Shown here: positions 1-10,999 of the stretch, piece by piece
Numbering within the stretch: position 1 is the stretch's first letter
Layout: each line of letters begins with the position of its first letter
Source: Ceratopteris richardii
Taxonomy: Eukaryota; Streptophyta; Polypodiopsida; Polypodiales; Pteridaceae
Assembly: GCA_020310875.1 (NCBI GenBank)
Contig: CM035438.1
Coordinates: 101,147,639-101,211,638, forward strand
Direction: 5' to 3'
DNA length: 64,000 bases
The notes under the pieces: generated by a model
The model's input: only the letters and a program-made list of their open reading frames with translations
Told to the model about the DNA's origin: nothing
Databases searched by the model: none
Translations under genes and position numbers: made by a program

Positions 1-179
1 GTATTAAGTAATGAAAAGTCTTGTTCTAATGATTGTTATTATTGTTTATATTTAGCATGTGTTTTATTACTTTAATTATATAATTCATTCATATTTATGT
101 GTGCTTGTGTGTGTATAAAATGTATGTATCCACATGTAGGTATATATCTATATTTGTGTAAGTGTGTCTTTATGCAAGC

Positions 180-520
180 ATATGTATGTATCTATGTATA
201 TATATGTGCATGTATGTATGTGCATGTGTATGTGTCTATATGCATGTATGTGCATGTGCATGTGTAAGTGTATGTGCATATGTATGTGTATGTGCATGTG
301 CATGTGTATGTGTGTATATGTATGTATGTGCATGTATATATGTAAGTGTATGTGTATATGTGTGTATGTGCATGTATATGTGTGTATGTGTAGGTATATG
401 TGTGTATATGTATGTATGTGCATGTGTATGTGTGTGTATGTGTGTATGTGTGTGTATGTATGTGCATGTATATGTGTGTATGTGTGTTTATATGTATGTA
501 TGCACATATGTATATGAGTT
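180..520. repeat. TGTA/TGCA/TGTG compound microsatellite, first block
   Basis: The stretch is almost wholly alternating purine-pyrimidine sequence built from ATGTATGTGCATGTGTATG-like words. All frames are open for long distances and give only Cys/Tyr/Met/Val or His/Thr/Ile strings, so the apparent ORFs on both strands are low-complexity artefacts. A second block of the same repeat continues after the embedded gag scrap. Confidence 0.9.
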
Positions 521-694
521 TGGAGATCCTAGTGTTCCAACTAGGGAAAAGCTTGCAAATTTGAAGAATTGGATGAGAAAGGATGCTCAAGCTAAGAGCA
601 TTATTTACATGGCTGTAAATGATTATCTTCTACCTCACATTAGAGGATTAGAAGATAATCATTTACAGCCATGTATATAATGCTCTAATGTGAT
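521..694 (+). mobile_element. Ty1/copia gag scrap embedded in the microsatellite
   Basis: Non-repetitive sequence interrupts the microsatellite. Its plus-strand translation includes NWMRKDAQAKSIIYMAVNDY, which resembles the N-terminal part of copia gag (UBN2-type, the region around 'W..KD..A...I'). The second half is an inverted copy of part of the first half. Only about 40 gag codons remain, so this is a fossil fragment. Assignment rests on family resemblance by eye. Confidence 0.5.
595..686. repeat. Near-perfect 38-bp hairpin (inverted duplication)
   Basis: Arm 595-632 is the reverse complement of arm 649-686 with one mismatch. The spacer itself pairs CCTC (633-636) with GAGG (643-646), leaving a 6-nt loop. 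The arms are gag-like sequence, so this looks like a fold-back copy made during repair or replication, not a transposon terminal repeat. Confidence 0.9.
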
Positions 695-1110
695 ATGTAT
701 GTATGTGCATGTGTATGTGCATATGTGTGTGTACATATGTGCATGTATATGTGTATATATGTGTATGTGTGTGTATATATACATATGTGCATATGTATGT
801 GTATGTGTATAAACATATACAAGTGTATGTATATGCATGTGTATATGTATGAAACATGCATATGCATGTGCATGCATTTCCATTTGCATCCATGTGTATG
901 TGCATGCATGTGAATGTGCATATACATGTATTTAAGTATGTATTAAGGTGTGTATGTGTATATGCAATAATGCATGCATGCAAGTCCCTTTATGTGTTTG
1001 TAGAAATGTTTGTGCATATGCATGTGTATGTGTGTGTATGTGTATGTGCATATGTATGTGTGTGTATGTGCATGTGTATATGTGTGAACATGCATCTTCA
1101 TGTATAAGTG
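690..1110. repeat. TGTA/TGCA microsatellite, second block
   Basis: This continues the alternating TGTATG/TGCATG repeat on the far side of the hairpin, more degenerate toward the right (ATGCATGCA and AAGTATGTATTAAGG words). No gene is visible. The open frames in both strands are composition artefacts. Confidence 0.85.
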
Positions 1111-1133
1111 TATATGTGCATATATGAACCTGC

Positions 1134-1232
1134 AATAGAGAGAGAGAGATCAAAAGAGAAAGAGAAAGAGAGATAATTGAAAGAGAAAGAGGTACAAAGG
1201 AGAGAAAAAGAGAGAGAGAGAGAGAGACAATA
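1134..1232. repeat. Imperfect GA-rich tract
   Basis: An interrupted GA/GAAA repeat lies at the end of the TGTA microsatellite. It is much shorter and less pure than the GA arrays at 21.7, 48.7 and 50.1 kb. Confidence 0.8.
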
Positions 1233-1379
1233 AGATAGAGATTAGACAAAAGAACAATTCAACAAGTGATTGTTTTAGCTCGTAAGCATAGTGCAATTGT
1301 GAATGTTGCAGAGCTCTTCGATCACATGTGTGTACATGGTAATTGAAGAGCCTCCAATGCTTTTATTTTTTTTCTCAAA

Positions 1380-1690
1380 GACTATCGTATAACCGATGCT
1401 AAACCATCATATATTTGTGTTCAAAATGTGTCGCATAAGTGAAGCTTATTAACGTCCTTTATGCGATGCACAGAGCATCACTTATGCGATGCTTTTTTAC
1501 TTCGTCGTTTTAGTGATGTTTAGTGCTATCATTGCAATGCACGTCACTCTACACATTGATAAGAACATAAAAGTTTTCATCATTTAATTGATGCCGTGTG
1601 CTCGATGCTTGTTGCGATGCTTGATGCAATTATATAATGACGAAATTGTGTTGCGTTAACTGTCACTATGCATCGATATTCCTTGTAGTG
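1380..1690 (-). mobile_element. Probable CACTA-type DNA transposon end
   Basis: Read on the minus strand, the block starts at 1690 with CACTACAAGGAATATCG, the classic CACTA terminal form. Inward lie repeated subterminal words: GCGATGC at 1463-1469, 1486-1492 and 1614-1620, plus several CGATGC and GATGCTT variants. Clustered short subterminal repeats are typical of CACTA elements. No matching opposite terminus, 3-bp target duplication or transposase was found, so this is a solo end or a deleted copy. Confidence is moderate. Confidence 0.5.
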
Positions 1691-1714
1691 TATGTGTATA
1701 TACATCTTTGCTTC

Positions 1715-1792
1715 TCTTTCACGCTCTCTCTCTTTGTATGTGTTGGGTCCTCTCTCTCTATCTCTCTCTCTCTTTGTCTCTCTCAAGATGTT
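1715..1792. repeat. CT-rich low-complexity tract
   Basis: Interrupted CTCTCT runs (pyrimidine strand up) follow the CACTA-like end. Nothing else is supported from here to about 1.95 kb. Confidence 0.7.
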
Positions 1793-1999
1793 CTTCTTTT
1801 GCTCTTCAGATCTGCTCGAAAACCTCATGGCACAAATGTGTTGGGAGAAATCGATTTTAATCTATCTAAGAGCATCATAGGTAGTTTGCTAGCATCATTG
1901 TGATGTTGTATAGCATGACTCTACTATGGAGCCAATTCTATATGAGAGGACCCAGGAAGCAGCACACCTATCATGGCTGGAACTATCGTGACTCTATTT

Positions 2000-4790
2000 G
2001 TCATGGATTCTTGCTTACAACCTTCACAGCAAAGCACAACTCAGATGCACACCAACTAGAGAATTGATCCGGACAAGCTCATTGATAGGTAAACAATAAT
2101 TAGGACGACTAAAAGTTTGTATTACTTTGGAATACACAGTCCATAGGGAACACGAACACAGACTTCTTATGTGTTACAAATGTAGTCAAACTTATAGTCT
2201 CTGGCTGACCATGCCACTATATGTATTATTGAAGAACATATACAAAAGTGTTCGGTGGACATTTGGCCTTTCACATGGACACTAATGCTAACAATATCCC
2301 ACCACAGGCCAATATGGCCAAAGTAGCTATGGGAGAAAAATAAAGAATGATAAAGAATACATGAGTGTACGTATACAATTGATACCTCCCACCTAATGGG
2401 CATGTTACATAGTATACAACTCACTATGTAAGATCATGAATCAAGTAACCCCCATCAAGTGACAACCGTGTTCAAAGCTATCCTGTGGTAGAGCTTTAGT
2501 CAAAGCATCTCCAGCAACCTTCTCAAGAATAATGCACTCAGTTGCTAAGCAATCTCTAATGAAGTGATACCTCACCTTAATGTGCTTGGTCTTTGCATGA
2601 TATACGAGATTCTTAGCCAAAGTAATGGCACTCTGACTATCACTGAGCAAACGAGGTACATGTTGAGGTAAACCCATATCACAAGCAAGAGGACAAAGCC
2701 ACAATGCTTCCTTACATGCCTCACTTGTTGCATCATACTTTGCTTCTATGCTGGAAACAACCATACATTCTTGAAGGTGAGATCTCCAAGAGATAGCACC
2801 TCTAGCAAAATGAAAAATATACCCTGACATAGACTTATGGTTGTCTACACAACTAGCATAGTCAGAATCTCTGTAACCAATAATGGATGCTTTCCCTCTA
2901 CCTAAGCATAGACGCTTGTCCTTAGTGCGACTCATATATCTCAAAATCATCTTGACGGCTTCTCAATGTTGCTTGCCAGGATTAGACATATATATGCTCA
3001 CAACTGCACCTGCAAATGCAATGTCTGGTCTCGTAGCTACCATAGCATACATCAGACTAGCAACAGTAGACTGATAAGGAATTTTGGTCATGAATTCCTT
3101 TTCCTCATCTGATTTGGGGCAATCATCTATGCTCAATTTCACATATGTGGGTAAAGGTGTACTCAATGCCTTTCCACCTTGCATATTGAACATGTAAATT
3201 ACTTTTGATATGTACTCACTTTGAGACAAGTATATGCATCTTTTACTCCTATCACGAGTAATATGCATGCCAAGAATATGTTTGACATCCCCTAAATCCT
3301 TCATATCAAATGTCTGACTCAAATTCTTTTTGATAGTTGACAAGTCATACGAGGACTTCCCAACAGTCAACATATCGTCGACATAAAGTATCAAGCATAT
3401 CAAGCGAACATCTGAGCATCTCTTTGTGTAGAGACAATGATCCTCATTGCTTCGAGAATAGCCTTGAGACTTCATAAAAGCATCAAACTTTTGGTACCAT
3501 TGTCTAGGCAACTATTTAAGTCCATATAAGCTCTTCTTGAGCTTACAAAATAGACTTTCTTTGCCAAGATCTACATAACCCTCTGGTTGTTCCATATAGA
3601 TCTCATCTGTAAGATCTCCATGCAAGAAAGTAGTTTTCACAACCATTTGGACTAGCTCTAAGTCCTCCATTGTAATGAATCCAAGAAACATGCTTAGGGT
3701 AGTCATCTTCACCAATGAAGAGAAGACTTCCTCGAAATCAACACCATATTGTTGCTTAAAACCCTTTGCAACAAGTCGTGCTTTGTACTTTGGAGAAGCA
3801 CTATTTGATGTGAATTTTAGCTTATACACCCATTTAAATGGTAAAGCTTTCTTGCCCTTTGGCAAAGGTACTAAATCCAAAGTACCATTCTTGTGAATAG
3901 AGTCCAGATCACTCTTCATGGCATGCTCCCACTTGACATGATTTGTTGTCTACAAAGCCTCTTTGTAGCAAGAAGGCTCACTAGCATCTGTTAGCATAAC
4001 AAAATCGAAACCTAGAACATATCTATCAAGTGGATGTGAGACACATGTAGAGCATCTCAACAGTTGCTGAACAGGAACATTTGTAGACTGATCTGCTTGG
4101 ACATTCTCTTGAACATCCCTATGTGCACCATTTTTATGCATGCTAACTGGAGTACTAGTATCCTCAAACACCACTCTTCTCATTTCAACCTCCTTAATGG
4201 GTTGTTTATGCATCTTAGACTCATTGAAAATGACATCACTACTTCTGATCACCAATCGTGTTTCAAGATCCCATAGACAATATCCAAATTGTCCTTCTGA
4301 AGCATATCCAAGAAAAATGCATTTCTTTGACTTATGGTCCAACTTTTGTCTAAGATTCTTGGGTATATGAACATATGCTTCACACCCAAAAACTCAAAGA
4401 TGATCATAATATGGTGGCTTCCCTTTCTATAACTCGTGCCACTTTCAGACCTTTGGTAGTACTAGGTGAAAGGTTAATCACGTGAATTGTAGTCAATACT
4501 GCTTCTGCCCAAAAGCATTGTGAGAGGTTTGCATGATGCACCATAGAAACTAATCTATCCTGAATAGTTCTATTCATCCTTTCAGCTACACCATTCTGTA
4601 CTAGGGTATAAGGAGCTGTAAACTCTCTACGAATTCCTCTACACTGACAGAAAAGGTTGAATTCATGTGAGGTATACTCACCCCCATTATTTGAATGTAA
4701 AGCCTTAATCTTAGTTCCTTTTTTAGTCTCAACTGAAGGAAGCCATTTTCTGAAAGTAGGGAATACCTCTGTCACTCTAGCATAATGACA
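2000..4790 (-). mobile_element. Ty1/copia LTR retrotransposon relic
   Basis: This is a minus-strand pol fossil. Parts in element order are: integrase C-terminal half (about 4.8-4.4 kb, with the 'NGGEYTS' and 'NGVAERMNRT' signatures), post-integrase region (4.3-3.95 kb), reverse transcriptase (3.9-3.0 kb, with LYVDDML), and RNase H (2.95-2.44 kb). Past RNase H, a purine-rich tract is followed by TGTTAGC at 2293-2287, a plausible start of the 3' LTR that runs to about 2.0 kb. The outer LTR end is not defined. Gag, protease and the 5' LTR are missing at the right, where an unrelated plus-strand reading frame begins. It is broken, with several breaks. Confidence 0.85.
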
Positions 4791-4869
4791 AGCACCAACG
4801 TGAGGAGATCCACCTCGTAATTGTGAATCCGTGGGGACGTGAGGACTAGTATGAAGACTATGAGCAAGT

Positions 4870-7312
4870 GAAGGCAATTGGGGTGATGATCAGTAGAGAA
4901 ATTTATCTCAACAACTAGAACACTCAGAGGTAGAAGAAGAGGAAGGAGAAGAAGCAGAAGTAGAAGAAACCACCGGAACCCCAGCATATACAGAAGAACT
5001 CCGAAGGCTGTATCAAATCATGGAACGAGTGCGGTCGCAACAAGTGCTCACCGAACAGAGCAATAGGGTGCTCATGGCTCAACTATTGGAAGAAGCTGGA
5101 GTTGACTCCGAATAGAGCGAAGGCCTACTGTTGGTGGTAGAAATGTATGGGGTAGTGGAAGTAGTCCGATCAGAGATCCAGAGGCCTCATGTTCAACATG
5201 ACCCGCGAAGATTCCAAACACGACCACGGTCTGGTAAAAACATCTAGATTCCCATTACTACGGGGGGAGGACCTATTATTACATTTGAATCCATTGAGAC
5301 AACCTCCCAAACAGCAGTAACCTCTGGCCAAGAGCTCCTAATCACCGAGGATGAATCAACTGAACCACTACCACCGACCCCCCCACCATTACCTCCTCGA
5401 ATAGAAGCTGTAAATATCACCTCGACTACCCAACCCACAGAGCAAACCTTCATTTTTCGTAGTCCCACCTCCATTTCCATTTTGTTTTCCTCCTTTGAAA
5501 AGCCTCTATATAATACCACCACCGTCATAACAGAGTCCTTCATAGAGCCTGCCATAGGACAACCATCCCCCACGCCCTTGGCCATAGGCCATCCTGACAC
5601 TAGATCCATATTCTTTGGTTTCCCTGCCACCACGCCACCTTTCATGGCCTTCCCGCCTCTAGTTTCTCACTTCTCACCCCCCATACCACCAGTCCTTCAA
5701 CCTGCCCCTGGAATGGTTCAAGCCACCTCCCAACCCCTCCTGTCAAGCCCCGTCTTAACATCCACACCACACTTATTCACCACAATCACACACACATCAC
5801 CTACCATTCCGGTATACATGGTAGACGCTACACTCACCTCCACCCCTGAGGGTATGGACATTTCACCACCGACGGCACCTCCACCTCCCCCCACACTCCC
5901 ACCTTCTCCCATTCCCCCTCCACCAATTTCACCCGCACACACATCTCCAATAGACACAACATTCACTCTTCCCATTCCCCAATCCCCTCCTCTTGCATTT
6001 TCCATTATATAAAATACACCTTCATATATAGGTAACGCATTTGACACCATGCTCGCATGTGTTTCACAATTAAGGACAGAATACAATCAACTCCAGCAAC
6101 ATAACGACCGACTGCAAGAGCACTCGGAAGTGCTACAACATCGTCTTACTACACTAGAAGAGGAGAATGCCCCACTCCAAACACAATTTCAAACTTTACA
6201 AAAGGCTCATAGCATATTGGAAGTAAAGTTACAGAATGTAGACCAGGAAGCGATACAAGTGGTGGAAGGCCATCTACAGATACAGCTGGAACACAACTCA
6301 CAACTTCAACAAAATACGGCCCTACTCAAGCGACACCTTGCAGCTGCTCATGAAGAAAATCGACACCTCCAACTACAGAATCAGGAAAAATTAGAGGCTA
6401 CCATCGAAAGCACACTCGGGGCAACGATCAGTCCCTCAAAATTCCAAGCAGTGACCCCAAAAAACATAAAGATAATCCTCAAAGATTATGTTATACTACT
6501 TGAGACACATGACCAGTTATCAGAGGAATTGGATCAACTGAAGCAGAAACGACAGTTGCACACCACCGCCTCCACTGCTTCACTTCTCACAGACTCAGAG
6601 GCCCTAAAAGATCTACAGAAACAGGTCACAGAATTGCAAGCATGCCTACTACAATACGAAAGAACACCTTCCCCACCAGAGGCTCCCACCGATGAAGAAA
6701 TAGTACAAATTCCTGTGGAACAGACATTTGAAGAGGACTATGAGCCACAAACCATCCCAGGGGGACGACAAACCAAAGAAGGTCAGGATACTTTCGAAGC
6801 ACCACGACCTCCGTGGTTAAAACAGGTGGAGGAAATTGGGGGTTCTCATGAAGAGCGCACGGTGGTGCAGGCCATGAGAGTCATAGAGAAAACAGTATTA
6901 CAATCCACTTACTTCAAGAACTTGTCATCTAGACATCTCATCATATCATCAGAAATCCAATACAGGCCTTACTATATCATTCTGGCAGATTATAAGACGG
7001 AAATACAGAGAGTCACAGGAAAGATTCCTTCCTTCACCACCCAGTTTCAATCAGAAGACCTTCCTCCAGAAGCACAGAAAGGTAGGATCTATCAACCGAC
7101 ATGGCGGCAAAAGCTTCTAGAGACATACTCTGAAATGTTGCGCACATGGAACCATGCGCCTTTACATCTACTTTACAATCCATGCTATGGGCCAGTTCCA
7201 CGACGTAGATCATGGAAAACATTCAACATAAAGGTACAAAATAATGTTCAATGTAAGGAGTGGCTCAACTATCTGTACATAGCGCCACTGCAGGGACCCC
7301 CATCGACAACGT
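4870..7312 (+). pseudogene. Pro-rich plus coiled-coil reading frame, unknown family, cut by a retrotransposon
   Basis: One plus-strand frame stays open for about 2.4 kb apart from roughly three stops. Regions in order are an acidic Glu-rich start, a short helical segment containing AYTEELRRLYQIMERV, a Pro/Thr/Ser-rich stretch (about 5.25-6.0 kb, with PPPPPTLPPSPIPPPP), then a long coiled coil (about 6.05-6.65 kb, heptads rich in Leu, Gln and Glu). A charged C-terminal domain ends near 7.3 kb. The frame has no RT, integrase or transposase motif that I recognise. The Ty3 element inserts inside the frame; on the far side (from 19272) the same reading continues only about 40 codons. It could be a host gene relic or a gene carried by a larger transposon. 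Confidence 0.5.
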
Positions 7313-9454
7313 TGTCGTCGAGATTTTCTCTCCTCTCTCATTTATGAAGGCCTACAAAAAACATATTTGGTGAAGGTAGCCGGAATTCCCCGAGAAGTCC
7401 AAGATGCATCAAGGATGTCAAAGGAAGCTCACATACAAAGTTTCAAAGAAATCAAGAAAGTCCATTGTAGCGGTCAAAGTTGGTCAAAGCTGGTCAAAGT
7501 TGGGAAATTAGGGCAAAAATTTCATTGTCACCAAATTAGATGAAAATTCATATACTTGTAAAGATTGTCAAAGGCAGTCTATAGCCCAAATTTCAGCAGA
7601 AAATGGATTTTGTAGCACATTGATATGCTATGTTCATTTTGTAAAAATGTAATTTTTCTAGTTTGACCCTACAAATTCTTGTATAGAAATTTATGTTAGC
7701 CATATGGTTTGGCATGTATAAAGATCATATGTGGATACATATTTGTACAAATTTTCAAGGCCATCAGAGCTTCCTAGAGACCTTAATGCCACCTTGCAAG
7801 CTTCCAAATGTAGTCAAACTTGTACAAGGGAGATTCAGATGGGAGTTATTTCTGCATATTCCTGAAGAAGATCTTTGGAAACATAGTCCTACAAAGTTTA
7901 ATCTTCATCAAAGCCTATTTGGAGGGTCAAAGAGCACAAAGTCCAGTTTTGGATCACCACAATTTTCTAGTTTAAACAAATTGAAGGGTTGAAGGGCCAC
8001 CACATGGCGAAAGCTGATTGAGCCATGTTGTACGATCAAGATGAGCTCATATTCAAGGGTGGAGATGCACTTATGCTTAAAGCAAGGAGGATCCACGAGT
8101 TTTTCCATAAAAGAAGATAATTTTTGACAATCAAAGATCAATAATGAAGCTTTTGTCCAAAAATAGTGGCTTATCTTATCCGAATTGATGTCAGCACTGA
8201 TCCGACGTTCTAGATCATCCCCAGATCCAATGGTGGAGAATGAGGGCGCCTAAATTTCACTCCTTTACACTAGATTTGATAGAAAGAACAATTCCAAGCC
8301 ATTGATTTGATTAATCAAATGGTTGTAATCGAAAGTAGTGATCCTAGAGTTGAGAGTTGATTTCTCTAGATCCAAGGGCCCAAATTCATTCAAAAAACTA
8401 TATAAACCCCCCTCCAAACTCCTAGAGCATCATTGTTAGGCATCCATAGGGCTCATGCTAGCTTACGGTTTCCTTGAGACGATCACCCTCGGTTGAGCGA
8501 GTGAGGATCCAAGGTGAGCTAGTATGAGTATAGAACCTAGTTTCAAATTTAAGTTAGAATTCCAATCTAGGATAGGCTCTTGAAACCAGCATCTCTATCT
8601 TGACTCACCCTCGGTGGAGCGTGTGAGTGAGTTAGAGCTGATTTTAATGAGTCTTAGACTTCTTTAGTTAGATGTTACGAGCCTAGACAGACATAGGGTC
8701 ACTGGAGTGGAACTCACCTTCTTACGTGTGACATTCGGTTGAACTGTCATGGTTTGAGGGTTGGAACCACCTTTGATCAGTAGACTGCCTAGCTTGACGT
8801 ACCACGACGATCTTATACATGTATCTTAATTCAAATCCTTTTAATTCATGTCCCTTGTCACTTGTCTCTTGTCTCCTCTCTCAGTCTCTTAAGTATTTTT
8901 ACATGTCTTCTATTTCTTCTATGTGTGAGAAGGCTCCGCAGTATTGCGTTGAACCAGTGAGGATGTTTCTTTGAGCTTGTGAGTAAACTCTATTATCATA
9001 ATTCACTTGCATGCATATAATCCATACATACCCATACATATTGATTAGTTTCTGAAAGTGTATAAGAAGCTCCAATATTGGACCATTCTTCCTTTCGAAA
9101 CTGGTTTATGTGTAAGGATTCCATCTATTCACGTCATGCATACATATCATCCAAAGAAGACTATGCATATGAATTAGAATTAAGAAGTGTTTAAGAAGCT
9201 CCTTCAATGGACGATTCTTCCTTCCAAATTTGATTCGTGTGTATGGTTCTCTTTCATTCTTATCATTCATGTTCATAAATCTAACTTGCACTCCTACTTT
9301 CCCATTCCCATAATCATTTCAACATCTCTCTCTTCTCCATACTCAACATTAATTTCACTTTCATGTCCTTAAACCATCCAACATTCATTAGCTTCATACA
9401 CCCTGTGTGTGCCACGACCGGACCCGATCCACCCGGATTGCGATCACCTCCACA
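7313..9454 (+). repeat. 5' LTR of the 7-19 kb Ty3 element
   Basis: TG...CA direct repeat, near-identical to 17124-19267. A TATA box (TATATAAA, 8399-8406) lies about halfway along and would place the U3/R boundary near 8.43 kb. The R/U5 part contains the repeated word CACCCTCGGT(T/G)GAGCG, seen twice. Short ORFs inside both LTR copies are not genes. Confidence 0.95.
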
Positions 9455-9456
9455 TT

Positions 9457-9471
9457 TGAACCCGACGTGAA
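9457..9471 (+). promoter_or_regulatory. Primer binding site, tRNA-Trp type
   Basis: TGAACCCGACGTGAA begins 2 nt after the LTR end. It is complementary to the acceptor end of plant tRNA-Trp (…TTCACGTCGGGTTCA). The three bases expected to pair with the tRNA CCA tail (TGG) are not there. Family assignment is from memory of the plant tRNA-Trp sequence. Confidence 0.75.
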
Positions 9472-9499
9472 ACGCTTCGTGGCATTTGCTTCTGATCTT

Positions 9500-10900
9500 G
9501 TTGGGAGGTTGTGATCCATATCCTTTGTTTCATATTTTTCATCCTCATCATATCATCATCATCATTCTTGAGTGTTGCACTGGATTTCTCACAGTATCGT
9601 GCACATCTTCGTCGTGAAGTAAACGCATTTGTGAGAGATCTAGAGCATCGTGCATCACTTGCTTATTCACATAAGATGGAGGAAGGATTCAAATCCCTTA
9701 TTGTTGAGAAACAAGGCCAAAGAATAGTCTCTTCTATGTTGAGAGAGAAGGGAAAATTCAATGGCATCAACATCCCAAGCTACTTAGATTTGTTTGAAGA
9801 GCAAGCTATGATTTTTGGTCTTCCCGAAGATCTTTTGATATCATTCTTTGAACGAATTGTTGATAGCTCTATCATAAACCGTGTCACTCAATATGATAGT
9901 CTTCCTTGGAGTGATTTTAGAAAGGAGATGCTCAAAGAATTCTATCTTGAAGATTATAGCCAACATAATCGAGATGGATTCTTACGATGGGTCAATTCTC
10001 CAAAGCCTAGTAGCTCTATTACTCACTTACAAAATGAGTATATTAGATGCTATGAACAACTTCCTGATGAGGATAAGATAACTTTGGAACCTGATCTTGT
10101 GATCAATTTTCTTAAGCTTCTTCATCCTGAAACTCGTAGGGAAGTTGAACGGCGATTAGAAGAACCAGATAAGCGCTATGGTCTTACTGACAATCGGCAA
10201 AAAGTGCGTAAAGTAGTAGAGTTTGTAGCCCATAGACATCAAAGACAATCCATGCTTTATGAGCAAACTAGTCTTCCTCAAGCTAGCCTTCCACAAACTA
10301 AGGAGCAGGTTAGAGAACAATCCCATGCTATGCTTTTTGACTCTACTCCGATTCCTCAAATGATGGAGCCTACTCAAGGTCTTAAAGTAGAGCCAAATAA
10401 AAGTGTAGTTGAACAATCTCAAGTGGATATTCTCACTAAGCAAATGGAAAGTCTTATTGCTATATAATCCAATTTGGCCAAGACTATAGATGCTTTACAA
10501 TCTAATTACACCAAAACTTTCCAAAATCAAATGAACCCAATGACTTTTCAAGAGCCTAATCAACATGTTATAGCTACCAATCAAAATCCAGAAGTAGCTC
10601 CTACTCAAGCATATCAAGTTCCTCCAATGCATAATCCTTCAATGCAAAATCCTCATCCTCATGTGCAAAATCCTCAAATGTATCAAAACATGTATCCTCA
10701 AGCTTCTCAAATAGCTTTTCAAAATCCTCAAAATCAAAATTTTCAAAATCCTCAAGTACCACATGTTGCTCCCCAAGCTCCTCAAACACATCAATTACAA
10801 TTATCTTGTTCAAGCAATACCTTATCAACAAAATCCTCAATTTCAAAATTTCCCACCACAAGTTAATCAAAATCCTCAAAATCAAAATGGTTTTGTGCGT
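9500..10900 (+). mobile_element. gag region of the 7-19 kb Ty3 element
   Basis: The opening gag domain is helix-rich with the typical 'W..F...F...Y' core (LPWSDFRKEMLKEFYLEDYS). A Gln/Asn/Pro-rich low-complexity section (about 10.5-10.85 kb) and a zinc knuckle at about 10.9 kb (CPWCDSLEHFLRDC, the canonical CX2CX4HX4C) follow. A signal-peptide-like hydrophobic stretch precedes the gag core, which may simply be upstream translation. Fossil coding; edges are rounded. Confidence 0.8.
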
Positions 10901-10999
10901 GGCCCTCGTAGGTGTCCTTGGTGTGATTCGTTAGAGCACTTTTTGAGGGATTGTGAATTATTGAAGGCTGCTAAGGAGCAACGACTAGCAATAGACATA

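Noticed and set aside
148-1107. Overlapping ORFs rich in His/Thr/Ile or Cys/Met/Val/Tyr on both strands
   Set aside because: They are translations of the TGTA/TGCA microsatellite; all frames are open because of composition, with no domain or codon bias.
7693-9372. Short ORFs repeated at 7.7-9.4 and 17.5-19.2 kb
   Set aside because: They lie in the two LTR copies of the Ty3 element and duplicate each other exactly for that reason.
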